A stretch of DNA of 8,389 nt from NCBI GenBank assembly GCA_020846575.1, contig JADLDQ010000355.1, forward strand, positions 1 to 8,389, read 5' to 3'. Every line of letters begins with the position of its first letter. Within the stretch, counting starts at the first letter, position 1. The notes beneath the pieces were generated by a model. That model made no database searches. It was not told the origin of the DNA and worked only from the letters and a program-made list of their open reading frames with translations. This document shows positions 1 to 6,765 of the stretch, piece by piece. Made by a program: the position numbers and the translations under genes. Origin of the DNA: Burkholderiales bacterium (lineage in GTDB: Bacteria; Pseudomonadota; Gammaproteobacteria; Burkholderiales; SG8-39).

Positions 1-37
1 ATAAGACCGAGTCGTCAAACCCGTCAAGCTCCTTCAT
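1..37 (-). CDS. Possible start of a further gene, cut off by window edge
   Basis: A minus-strand ATG at 35-37 is preceded by AGGA 4 nt upstream and opens MKELDGFDDSVL before the window ends. The frame is also open upstream of the ATG to a TAG at 167-169, but without another common start codon. The 12 visible residues are too few to name a family. It could equally be chance. Confidence 0.22.
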   Translation of the reverse strand, partial: MKELDGFDDSVL

Positions 38-218
38 GTGTTCCTGCAGGAGAGCACGAACGACGATGCCTCTCGCAGGATGGTTTGACGGTTCCTCAAC
101 GCGCGTATGGGAGAGGCGCGCGGAGCAGGCGAGAATTCCGTAGCGCTCGCGCCGGCAGGACCTCCCCTACCCCGACCGCGCGAAGCGCCCCGCGCCGGGA
201 AAGTGCGATCTGACAGGA
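1..218. other. Region downstream of the synthetase gene, no firm gene
   Basis: No convincing coding region or Rho-independent terminator is seen. Weak elements are a 9-bp inverted repeat (CGTCAAACC at 13-21 and GGTTTGACG at 82-90), a 10-bp palindrome TCCTGCAGGA at 42-51, and a GC-rich 6-bp inverted repeat (115-120 and 148-153) without a T-run. Each could be chance at this base composition. Confidence 0.5.
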
Positions 219-2399
219 TCAGGTCGACCCTGCCTGCTTCGCGAGGATGATCCTCGCGTCCAGCGCCAGCCCGCCCTCGTCATCCGGCACGAAGGGGTTC
301 AGGTCCACCTGCTCCACCAGGGGCTGCTCCTCGAACAGCCGCCCGAGACTCACCAGTGCGGCGGCGATGGCATCGACGTTCATCGGTTTCCTGCCGCGCA
401 CGCCCTCCAGCAGCGCGGCCGGCAGGGTCTCGCGAACGAGCGTCTTCGCATCCGCCAGCGAGAGCGGCGCAAGGCGGAAGTTCACGCGCTTGAGCACTTC
501 GACGTAGATTCCGCCCAGGCCGAACATGACGGCCGGACCGAACAGCCTGTCGCGCAGGCCTCCCAGCACCAGTTCAGTCGAGGCAGGCATCATCTTCTGC
601 ACCAGGACGCCGGGCCTGTCCACCTGCGGTGCGGCCCTGCGGGCGTTGTCGATCAGCCTGCCGTAGGAGTGCCGCAACCCTTCGTCCGAGGTGATGCCCA
701 GCATCACCCCGCCCGCCTCGGTCTTGTGCAGGATCTCGGCCGATACGACCTTGAGCACCACCGGGTAGCCGATCTGGCCGGCGGCGCGCAGCGCGCCTTC
801 GAGCGACTCGACCGTCCTGAAGGGCGCCACCCGTATGCCGTACTGGCCGCACACCTCGTAGGCCTCGGGCTCCAGGAGGCTGACGCGGCGCTGCGCGGCC
901 GCGCCGGCGATCAGCGTCGCCGCCGGCCCCTGGGCCGGCGGCGACGGGCACGCGCAAGCCTTCGCATCCCCGGCCCGCGCTGCCGCCACGCGCCCGGCGC
1001 ACCCGTATGCCGCGAGGCTCGCCGCGACCCGCGCGACGCTGTCCGGGTAGTCGAAAGTCGGCAGGCCGGCCTCCTCGAGCCGGTCGCGCAGCCCGCCGGC
1101 GAAATCTCCGAAGGTGACGACGTGAAGCAGCGGCTTCTTCGCGCCGGCCTGCGATTCCCAGGCGCTCACGATCTCGCGCGCGAGCAGTTCCTGGTCGAGG
1201 AAGGCGCTGGGTGCGAGGATCTGGATCACCGCATCGACGCCCGGATCCCGGAACAGGATCTGCAGAACCTGGTTGTGGAGCGCCTCCCAGTGCGCCGCCG
1301 TCAGGTCGATGTAGCCCGCCGGGTGGCCGATGTTCGCGGCCGGCGAGAGGATCGTGCGCAGCGCGGCGACGGTTCCGGGCGAGAGCTGCGCCATCTCGAT
1401 ACCGGGCAGCGTGGAGATCTCGTCGATGCACATCGTGCCCGGCCCGCCCATGTGCGTCAGCACGCACACGCGCTTGCCAGCGGGAACCGGCTGTTTCGAG
1501 AACGCCCTCAGCGTGTCGTAGAACTCCGCGACCGTCCTGGCGCGGAACAGACCGGCCTGGCGGCAGGCGCCGTCGTAGATCGCGTCTGCGCCGGCCACCG
1601 AGCCGGTGTGGGACAAGGCCGCGGTCGATCCCATCTCGCTCCTGCCGCTCTTCAGGATCACGATCGGTTTGACGGTCGCGACCTCGCCGGCCACTTCGAA
1701 GAACTCCCTCGGGTCCGAAAGGCCTTCCAGGTAGATGCCGATGGTGCGCGTCGAGTCGTCGTCCTTCAGGTAGGCGAGCAGCTCGGACATCTGCACGTCG
1801 GCCATGTTGCCGATGGACACGTACTTGTTCAGCCGCAGCCGCCCCTTGGTGCCCGAGCCGAGCAGCAGCGAATTGCCGAAGGCGCCGCTCTGGGTCAACA
1901 CGCTGGTCCCGCCCCGCGGATACACCGGGATGTCGAAATTCGTGTTGAACCCGCTCGAGGTGTCGATCACGCCCAGGCAGTTCGGACCGATCAGCCGGAT
2001 CGAGGCGTCCCGCAGCGTGCGCACCAGTTCGCGCTCGCGCGCGCCGGCCTCGGCGGTGTTGAGCTCCGCGAACCCGGCGGACATGCACACCGCCGCCGAG
2101 ACGTCGTTCGCCCGGCGCCGCCTGTGCGCGAGCTCCTTCGCGGCCTCCAGAGTGTGGTCCGCCGCCACCAGCAGGATGGCGAGGTCCACCGGCTGCGGGA
2201 TGTCGAGCACGCTGCGGTAGCACGGAAGCCCGAGGATTGCTTCCTCGCGCGGATTGACCGGGAACATGCCTCCCCGGTAGCCCATCGAGCGCATGTTCCG
2301 CAGCGCGATGTTCCCCGGCTTCCTGGGGTCCGAGGACGCGCCGACGACCGCCACGCTGCGCGGGTTGAAGAAGGTACCCAGTGCGGTGACGTCGTGCAT
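219..2399 (-). CDS. NDP-forming acyl-CoA synthetase (fused alpha and beta domains)
   Basis: This 726-residue protein interconverts an organic acid, CoA and ATP (or GTP) with acyl-CoA, NDP and phosphate through a phosphohistidine. In order it has a CoA-binding Rossmann domain (SVAVVGASSDPRKPGN, residues 15-30), succinyl-CoA ligase-like domains with LSHTGSVAGAD, whose His264 is the expected phosphorylated residue, GGPGT (318-322), a low-complexity linker (about 475-505), and a C-terminal ATP-grasp domain with ILHKTEAGGV (556-565), FGLGGIYVE and DLNPF. There is no C-terminal acetyltransferase domain, so it is not a Pat-type regulator. An alternative GTG start at 2447 would add 16 residues. It lies 75 bp after the fusion gene on the same strand, probably in the same operon. 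The substrate is not readable from sequence. In this setting it could activate an aromatic or alicyclic acid, or recover ATP from a product thioester. Confidence 0.88.
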   Translation of the reverse strand: MHDVTALGTFFNPRSVAVVGASSDPRKPGNIALRNMRSMGYRGGMFPVNPREEAILGLPCYRSVLDIPQPVDLAILLVAADHTLEAAKELAHRRRRANDVSAAVCMSAGFAELNTAEAGARERELVRTLRDASIRLIGPNCLGVIDTSSGFNTNFDIPVYPRGGTSVLTQSGAFGNSLLLGSGTKGRLRLNKYVSIGNMADVQMSELLAYLKDDDSTRTIGIYLEGLSDPREFFEVAGEVATVKPIVILKSGRSEMGSTAALSHTGSVAGADAIYDGACRQAGLFRARTVAEFYDTLRAFSKQPVPAGKRVCVLTHMGGPGTMCIDEISTLPGIEMAQLSPGTVAALRTILSPAANIGHPAGYIDLTAAHWEALHNQVLQILFRDPGVDAVIQILAPSAFLDQELLAREIVSAWESQAGAKKPLLHVVTFGDFAGGLRDRLEEAGLPTFDYPDSVARVAASLAAYGCAGRVAAARAGDAKACACPSPPAQGPAATLIAGAAAQRRVSLLEPEAYEVCGQYGIRVAPFRTVESLEGALRAAGQIGYPVVLKVVSAEILHKTEAGGVMLGITSDEGLRHSYGRLIDNARRAAPQVDRPGVLVQKMMPASTELVLGGLRDRLFGPAVMFGLGGIYVEVLKRVNFRLAPLSLADAKTLVRETLPAALLEGVRGRKPMNVDAIAAALVSLGRLFEEQPLVEQVDLNPFVPDDEGGLALDARIILAKQAGST

Positions 2400-2404
2400 G
2401 CTGG

Positions 2405-2409
2405 CTCCC
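2405..2409 (-). promoter_or_regulatory. Shine-Dalgarno sequence for the NDP-forming synthetase gene
   Basis: GGGAG, 5 nt before the ATG at 2397-2399. It favours this start over the GTG at 2445-2447, where an AGGGA lies only 2 nt upstream, and it gives the usual family N-terminus (FFNPRSVAVVGAS soon after Met). Confidence 0.6.
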
Positions 2410-2474
2410 GCGGGACCGATATGGGAACGCGACGCGGCCTCGGGCACGGTCCCTGCCGCCGCGCCGTGCCGCCC

Positions 2475-5400
2475 CTAGGCGGTGCTGCTCTCGCGCGCGA
2501 GCTTCTCCGCGATCAGCGCGCGCAGTTCCCGGCGCAGCACCTTGCCCGCCGGGCTGATGGGAAAGTCCGAGACGATCTCCAGGCGCTCCGGCATCTTGAA
2601 CTTGGCGATGCCCTGCGCCAGCAGGAACGCCGTGAGCTCGTGGAACTCCAGGGTCGAGCCCTCGCGCGGGATCACGAAGGCGCAGGCCTTCTCGCCGTAG
2701 GTCGGATCGGGCATCGCCACCACGCACACCGACTGCACCCGCGGATGGGCGAGGATGAAGTTCTCCACCTCCTCGCAGCTCACCTTCTGGCCGCCGCGGT
2801 TGATGATGTCCTTCCTGCGGCCCTCGAGATACAGGTAGCCGTCCACGCGCCGCACGATGTCGCCCATGCGGTAGAAGCCGTCGGGGGTGAAGGCCTCGGC
2901 GTTGATCTGCGGCGCATCGAAGTAGCCGCGCACGGTGTAGGGACCGCGAACGGCCAGTTCCCCTGTCTGCCCGTCGGGCACGTCCTGCCCGGCGTCGTCG
3001 ATCACGCGGATCTCGTCGCCCTCGGACACCGGCCGGCCCGAGCTCTCGAAGCGTATCGCTTCGGAATCCTCGAGGCGCGTGATCGACAGCAGACCCTCGC
3101 CGGTGCCGAAGTTCTCCTGGTAACGGCAGCGCAGGCGCTCCTCCACCCGCCGCCGCAATTCGGGCGGGAGCTTGGCCCCGCCGTTCATGAATACCCGCAG
3201 CGACGAGAGGTCGCGGCGCCGCTCGGCGTCGGAGGCGAGCCAGCGCGCGACCAGCGGCACGGTGGCGCCGATCGAGGTCACCCGCTCGGCCTCGACCAGG
3301 CCGAACACAGTCTCCGCGTCGTGGGAAGGCGCGATCACCACCGTGCCGCCGACGGCGAGCGCGCCCAGCAGCCCGGGACACCCCAGCGTGTAGTTGTGCG
3401 CCATCGGCAGCACCGCGAGGAACACGGTGTCGGGGCCGAAGCCCGCGATGCGGCCGCTCGCCTTGCAGGTGTATACGTAGTCGTCGTGGGTGCGCGGGAT
3501 GAGCTTCGGCAGGCCGGTGGTGCCGCCCGATAGCAGCATCAGCGCGACCTCGCCCGACTGCGGCCCGATGCCCTCGAGCGCGAGCGCGGGCTCGGGTGCG
3601 CGCGCCGCGAGGTCCCGCACCGACACCTCGCCGGCGCGCGCATCGCCCTGAACGAGCACCGTGCGCAGGCCGGGCGCCCCGGGCGCGACGCGCCGCGCCA
3701 TCTCGCGGTAGTCGAAGCCGCGCACCACGTCCGGCACCAGGTAGGCGCTCGCCTTCGATTGCCGCAGGAAATGCGCGATCTCGGTATCGCGATGCGCCGG
3801 CAGCGCCATCACCGGCACCACGCCGATGCGCGCGAGCCCGAGCAAGCACACGACGAGGTCCAGCCCGTTGCCCAGCTGGAACACCACCCGCTCCCCGGGC
3901 GACAGGCCACAGGCGAGAAAGGCCGCCGCCTGCCGCTCGACGCGCTGCAGCAGCTCGGCATAGCTCAGGCGCCGCTCGCCGTCCACCACGGCGGTCTTCC
4001 CGGGAAGGCGCGCGGCCGAGCGCTGCAGCATCTCGCACAGCGTGATGCCCTCCCAGAAGCCCGCCTCGCGGTAGCGCCGCGCGAACACCTCGGGCCAGGG
4101 CACGATGCCCGCCGCGAGGCTGTCGCGGCCCTCGTCGCTGCGCCCGTTCGCCAGACCCGGCGCCGGCATCCGCACCGGGCATTCGTTCGAAGCGGGCCCG
4201 CAGGCGCCGGTCGCGCTGCGCGCGCGCACGAAGTAACGGTAAGGCGTTCCGGCGAGCGCGGTCTCGTCGATCCAGTGCGCGACCTTGACCGCGTCGGCGA
4301 GCCGCGGGCGCTCGCCGCGCTCGGCGCGGTACACGTCGTAGCCGCCCGCACCGTCGGCCTTCTTCCAGCGCAGCGACACCCGGCCGTCCTTCACGCTCGC
4401 CGCCAGCACCGGCTCATCGCCCGCCGGCCACCGCGGCGCGGCTTCGGCGCTCCCCCGCGCCGGCGCCTGGATGGTGCCCTGCGGCCACAGCGCGCAGATC
4501 ACGGTCTGGTGGCTGCCGTCGAGCGCCTTGCACACGTTGCAGTAGTCGCACTGCACGATGCGCTCCAGTTCCCCGCGCCGCACCTTCGCGGGCCAGTCGG
4601 GATCGGCGAGCAGCCCGCGCGCGATTCCCACGATGTCCGCCTTGCCCAGTGCGATCACCGCCTCGGCGGCGGCCGGGTCCGAGAGCTTGCCGGTGATGGC
4701 GACCGGCACCGCGGCGCCGTTGGCGTAGAGGAAGGCCGAGATGCGCTCGGCGATCGGCACGTGCAGGCCCGGGGGGAATTCCTCGCCCGGCATGCAGCGA
4801 TGCCCCGAGTAGCCCGAATAGGGGTACAGAACCTGCCCGGGCTGGTGCAGCGCGTCCTCGAACTTGCCCCCGGCGGAGATCGACAGGTAGTCGAAACCCA
4901 GGTGCGCCAGCCGCAGCGCGATGCGCTTCGATTCCTCGACGGTGTAGCCGTCGCGGATGAACTCCTCGCCGTTGAAGCGGATGCCCACCGGGAAGTCCGC
5001 GCCGGCCTTGCGGCGCACGTTCTCCATTACCCGGCCGGCGAGGCGCAGCCTGCCCTCCAGCGTCCTGCCGTAATCGTCAGTGCGCGGGTTGGCGCGCGAC
5101 AGGAACGAGGACAGCGTGTAGGCGTGGGCCGAATGCAGCTCGGCGCCGTCGAAGCCGGCCTCGCGCGCGCGCGCCACCGCGTCGCCGAACGCCTCCACGA
5201 TCCGGTCGATCTCCTCGATCGAGAGCATGTCCACCGTCTGCCGCCAGCCGGAACGTGCCACCTTCAGGAAGTGGATGATCTGCGGCACGATCTTCGAGTC
5301 GGAGGTCTGGTGCACGCGCGCGGTGAGCCGGCGAAGCCCCGGCAGGAAGCGGTCCTCGGCGATGCGCAAGAGCGGCCCCGACTTCACCTGGTGCACGGCC

Positions 5401-5573
5401 ATCGCCTCGACCACGATGAGGCCGGCGCCGCCTTGCGCGTAGCGTTCGTAGCGCGCGATGGTGTCCTCGGTGACGACGCCGTCCTCCTTGCACAGGTGCG
5501 TCACCATCGCGGGCACCATGATGCGGTTGGGCAGCACCATGCCGCGGATGGGGAGGGGGTCGAAGAGCTTCAC
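2475..5573 (-). CDS. Fusion protein: OYE-type flavin/Fe-S reductase, FN3-like module, aryl-acid AMP/CoA ligase
   Basis: This is one uninterrupted 1032-residue frame with a GTG start and TAG stop. Residues 1-370 form an Old Yellow Enzyme/2,4-dienoyl-CoA reductase-type barrel: NRIMVPAM (16-23), ELHSAHAYTLSSFLS with the expected His/His/Tyr, NPRTDDYG, GIARGLLADPDWP, then Cys342, 345, 348 and 360, which probably hold a [4Fe-4S] cluster. The FAD/NAD(P)H half of dienoyl-CoA reductases is absent. Residues ~385-470 look like a fibronectin III module (VSLRWKKADGAGGYDVYRA, YRYFVRARS). Residues ~491-1032 are a full-length ligase of the EntE/DhbE type, starting VPWPEVFARRYREAGFWEG, with P-loop LLSGGTTGLPK (680-690), HNY (726-728), YRMGD (901-905), GRRKDIINRGGQK and the catalytic Lys1011 in PAGKVLRREL. 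No carrier domain is present, so CoA is the likely acceptor. The Met at 469 (4167-4169) has no Shine-Dalgarno sequence, so a separate ligase start is unlikely. The family calls are solid; the shared pathway is inference. Confidence 0.88.
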   Translation of the reverse strand: MKLFDPLPIRGMVLPNRIMVPAMVTHLCKEDGVVTEDTIARYERYAQGGAGLIVVEAMAVHQVKSGPLLRIAEDRFLPGLRRLTARVHQTSDSKIVPQIIHFLKVARSGWRQTVDMLSIEEIDRIVEAFGDAVARAREAGFDGAELHSAHAYTLSSFLSRANPRTDDYGRTLEGRLRLAGRVMENVRRKAGADFPVGIRFNGEEFIRDGYTVEESKRIALRLAHLGFDYLSISAGGKFEDALHQPGQVLYPYSGYSGHRCMPGEEFPPGLHVPIAERISAFLYANGAAVPVAITGKLSDPAAAEAVIALGKADIVGIARGLLADPDWPAKVRRGELERIVQCDYCNVCKALDGSHQTVICALWPQGTIQAPARGSAEAAPRWPAGDEPVLAASVKDGRVSLRWKKADGAGGYDVYRAERGERPRLADAVKVAHWIDETALAGTPYRYFVRARSATGACGPASNECPVRMPAPGLANGRSDEGRDSLAAGIVPWPEVFARRYREAGFWEGITLCEMLQRSAARLPGKTAVVDGERRLSYAELLQRVERQAAAFLACGLSPGERVVFQLGNGLDLVVCLLGLARIGVVPVMALPAHRDTEIAHFLRQSKASAYLVPDVVRGFDYREMARRVAPGAPGLRTVLVQGDARAGEVSVRDLAARAPEPALALEGIGPQSGEVALMLLSGGTTGLPKLIPRTHDDYVYTCKASGRIAGFGPDTVFLAVLPMAHNYTLGCPGLLGALAVGGTVVIAPSHDAETVFGLVEAERVTSIGATVPLVARWLASDAERRRDLSSLRVFMNGGAKLPPELRRRVEERLRCRYQENFGTGEGLLSITRLEDSEAIRFESSGRPVSEGDEIRVIDDAGQDVPDGQTGELAVRGPYTVRGYFDAPQINAEAFTPDGFYRMGDIVRRVDGYLYLEGRRKDIINRGGQKVSCEEVENFILAHPRVQSVCVVAMPDPTYGEKACAFVIPREGSTLEFHELTAFLLAQGIAKFKMPERLEIVSDFPISPAGKVLRRELRALIAEKLARESSTA
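4164..4421 (-). other. Fibronectin type III-like module linking the two enzymes
   Basis: Residues ~385-470 of the fusion protein show the beta-sandwich pattern VSLRWKKA ... GYDVYRAERG ... IDETALAGTPYRYFVRA, ending in SNECPVRMP. This matches FN3 domains, with the W, the Y-x-V-Y-R strand and the late Y-x-Y-x-V-R-A strand. FN3 modules mostly serve as spacers or binding domains. An unstructured linker rich in Gly, Ala, Pro and Arg (about 471-490) follows before the ligase. Confidence 0.65.
4494..4550 (-). other. Probable [4Fe-4S] ligand segment of the OYE domain
   Basis: Cys342-x2-Cys345-x2-Cys348-x11-Cys360 (CDYCNVC ... C). In 2,4-dienoyl-CoA reductase, as I recall it, the spacing is C-x2-C-x3-C-x11-C, so this motif is one residue shorter. 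The cluster would receive or pass electrons to FMN. With no attached FAD domain, the partner must be another protein such as ferredoxin or an electron-transfer flavoprotein. Confidence 0.6.
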
Positions 5574-5580
5574 GAAAGCG

Positions 5581-5586
5581 TCTCCC
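5581..5586 (-). promoter_or_regulatory. Shine-Dalgarno sequence for the fusion gene
   Basis: GGGAGA, 8 nt before the GTG at 5571-5573. This favours the GTG start, whose product begins (M)KLFDPLPIRG, the usual N-terminus of OYE-type proteins. The ATG at 5681 would add 36 residues of non-OYE-like sequence and start within the hairpin. Confidence 0.7.
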
Positions 5587-5674
5587 GCAGGTGGGTCATC
5601 ACCCTGATGAATCGCAGGCGCACGCTGGCCCGGATCTGCCCGGATACGAAATGCCGGTGCGAACGCCCTGCTGC

Positions 5675-5718
5675 TCCCCATCGCGGGAGGTTCGCTCGCG
5701 AACCTCCCGCGATGGGGA
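5675..5718 (-). repeat. Perfect 21-bp inverted repeat (hairpin) between the reductase and fusion genes
   Basis: Arms 5675-5695 and 5698-5718 are perfect reverse complements (core CGCGGGAGGTTCGC) separated by only TC, so the RNA would form a ~20-bp stem with a tight loop. No T-run follows on either strand, so it is not a classic Rho-independent terminator. It sits between a gene pair and the fusion gene of the same apparent operon. Plausible roles are an mRNA stability or processing element that sets different levels for the two parts, or one copy of a dispersed palindromic repeat. The minus-strand ATG at 5681 lies inside it. Confidence 0.85.
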
Positions 5719-5761
5719 CCTCAACGCTCCGATGCAATCTGCTCGCTGCGTGGCAACCGCA

Positions 5762-5767
5762 CCTCCT
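5762..5767 (-). promoter_or_regulatory. Orphan Shine-Dalgarno sequence with possible 11-codon leader (5721-5756)
   Basis: A perfect AGGAGG (followed by T) lies about 16 nt after the FAD-subunit stop, with no normal gene behind it. Five nt downstream is a TTG that opens MPRSEQIASER and then stops (TGA, 5721-5723) two bases before the large hairpin. It may be a leader peptide, the remnant of a lost gene, or chance. No ATG start is available at useful spacing. Confidence 0.3.
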
Positions 5768-5783
5768 GCGCCACGGGCGCCCT

Positions 5784-6764
5784 TCATCGCTTCAGCGCGA
5801 GTTCGCTCACCAGCCGCTTCGCCAGCGCCGCGGCGACCTGGCGCCGGTAGTTCGCCGAGACCACGGTGGTGCGCTGCGGGCTCGCCTGGCGCTGGACCAG
5901 CTTCGCCACGCGCTCGAGCAGCGCCGCGTCGAGCGGCTGGCCCGCGAGTTCCCCGGCGCCCGCCAGGAGCAGCGGACACGAGTTGGTGCCGGTGAGGGCG
6001 AGCCGCAGTTCGCGCACCTTGTCCCCTTCCATCCGCACCGCAGCGGCCACACCCGCCAGCGGGAAGTCGATTGCCCCGCGCGCGCGGGACTTCCGGTAGC
6101 CGCTGCGCGACCCCGGCGCCGGCACGGGCACGCGTAGCGCCAGGAGGAACTCCCCGCGCCCGAGCGTCAGGTGCCGCGCCCCGTCCTCGCGGTACAGATC
6201 GGCGAGCGGCGTGCGCCTCGCACCGGCCGGCCCGGCGATTTGCGCCTCGGCCCCCAGCACCATCAGCGCCGGGGCGAGGTCGCCGCTGTAGGCGGCGTGA
6301 CAGCGTTTGCCCTGCGGCGCAACGTGGCATATCTCGCCGCGGTACTTGAGGCAGTAGCCGTTCGCGGCGCGCCAGGACTCGCCCTGGTTGTAGTACACGC
6401 AGCGCGTGTCCAGGCACAGGTTGCCGCCGAGCGTGGCCGCGCTGCGGTGCGCGGGACCGGCGACGGCGGCCGCCGCCTGGGCGAGCGCCGGGAAGCGCGC
6501 GGCGATCTTCGCATCGGCGGCCAGGCGCGCGAGCGTGACCCCGGCGCCGAAACGCACCGCGCCGTCCTCGTCGCCGATGTCGCGCATGCCCGCCAGGCGC
6601 TCCAGCGACACCAGCAGCTCGGGGGCCGCGAGGCCCAGTCGAAGGTTGGCGACCAGACCGGTGCCGCCGGCGAGCACGCGCGCCTGCGCTTCACCCGAGA
6701 GCAGCCGCGCTGCCTCCTCGGCCGTTTCCGGGCGCTGGAGTGAAAACGCGGGAAGCAGTTCCAT
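5784..6764 (-). CDS. Hydroxybenzoyl-CoA reductase-like FAD/[4Fe-4S] subunit (beta)
   Basis: This 326-residue protein is the FAD-binding medium subunit that passes electrons to the [2Fe-2S] subunit and Mo centre of the enzyme encoded upstream. FAD-contact motifs are AGGTGLVANLRLG (residues 32-44) and TLGGNLCLDTR (111-121). It carries the insertion that sets 4-hydroxybenzoyl-CoA reductases apart from ordinary xanthine oxidase-family FAD subunits: Cys122, Cys138, Cys146 and Cys155, in a stretch with CVYYNQ, YCLKYRG, ICHVAP and KRCHAAYSGDLAPA. In the Thauera aromatica protein these four cysteines, at the same numbers as I recall them, hold an extra [4Fe-4S] cluster; Cys117 is a fifth cysteine here. 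Length is close to that of HcrB (~324). The ATG at 6764 was chosen because an AGGAGG lies 6 nt upstream; a GTG at 6794 would overlap the previous gene without need. The stop overlaps an ATG (ATGA), but the short frame that follows is unconvincing. Confidence 0.92.
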   Translation of the reverse strand: MELLPAFSLQRPETAEEAARLLSGEAQARVLAGGTGLVANLRLGLAAPELLVSLERLAGMRDIGDEDGAVRFGAGVTLARLAADAKIAARFPALAQAAAAVAGPAHRSAATLGGNLCLDTRCVYYNQGESWRAANGYCLKYRGEICHVAPQGKRCHAAYSGDLAPALMVLGAEAQIAGPAGARRTPLADLYREDGARHLTLGRGEFLLALRVPVPAPGSRSGYRKSRARGAIDFPLAGVAAAVRMEGDKVRELRLALTGTNSCPLLLAGAGELAGQPLDAALLERVAKLVQRQASPQRTTVVSANYRRQVAAALAKRLVSELALKR

Positions 6765-6765
6765 T

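Noticed and set aside
13..90. 9-bp inverted repeat CGTCAAACC/GGTTTGACG as an operator
   Set aside because: The arms are 60 bp apart, and there is no promoter-like sequence or identified regulator nearby.
115..153. GC-rich imperfect inverted repeat downstream of the synthetase gene as a terminator
   Set aside because: Arms of only about 6 bp, a long interrupted loop and no T-run; chance is likely at this composition.
669..3533. Long plus-strand open frame (about 954 codons) antisense to the synthetase and fusion genes
   Set aside because: Its product is rich in Arg, His, Ala and Gly without any recognisable motif, and it spans two well-supported genes. Long antisense frames are common at this GC content.
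2475..4103. Ligase domain as a siderophore (2,3-dihydroxybenzoate) enzyme
   Set aside because: No aryl carrier, isochorismatase or NRPS gene is in the window, the pocket residues differ from the DHB type, and the neighbours are aroyl-CoA enzymes.
574..4182. Minus-strand open frame of about 1202 codons in another frame
   Set aside because: It is a shifted reading of the ligase domain and the synthetase, Arg/Ala-rich with no domain. The correct frames have full family motifs.
5574..5681. N-terminal extension of the fusion protein from the ATG at 5681
   Set aside because: The 36 extra residues do not look like an OYE N-terminus, and the start lies in the hairpin. The GTG at 5573 has a Shine-Dalgarno sequence at proper spacing.
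5599..5787. 62-codon minus-strand frame starting at the ATGA overlap after the FAD-subunit gene
   Set aside because: No good Shine-Dalgarno sequence, the hairpin lies inside it, and the product has no recognisable pattern.
3759..6137. Long plus-strand open frame (about 792 codons) across the fusion gene, the hairpin gap and the FAD-subunit gene
   Set aside because: Low-complexity Arg/His-rich product, no domain, and it runs through three separate minus-strand elements.
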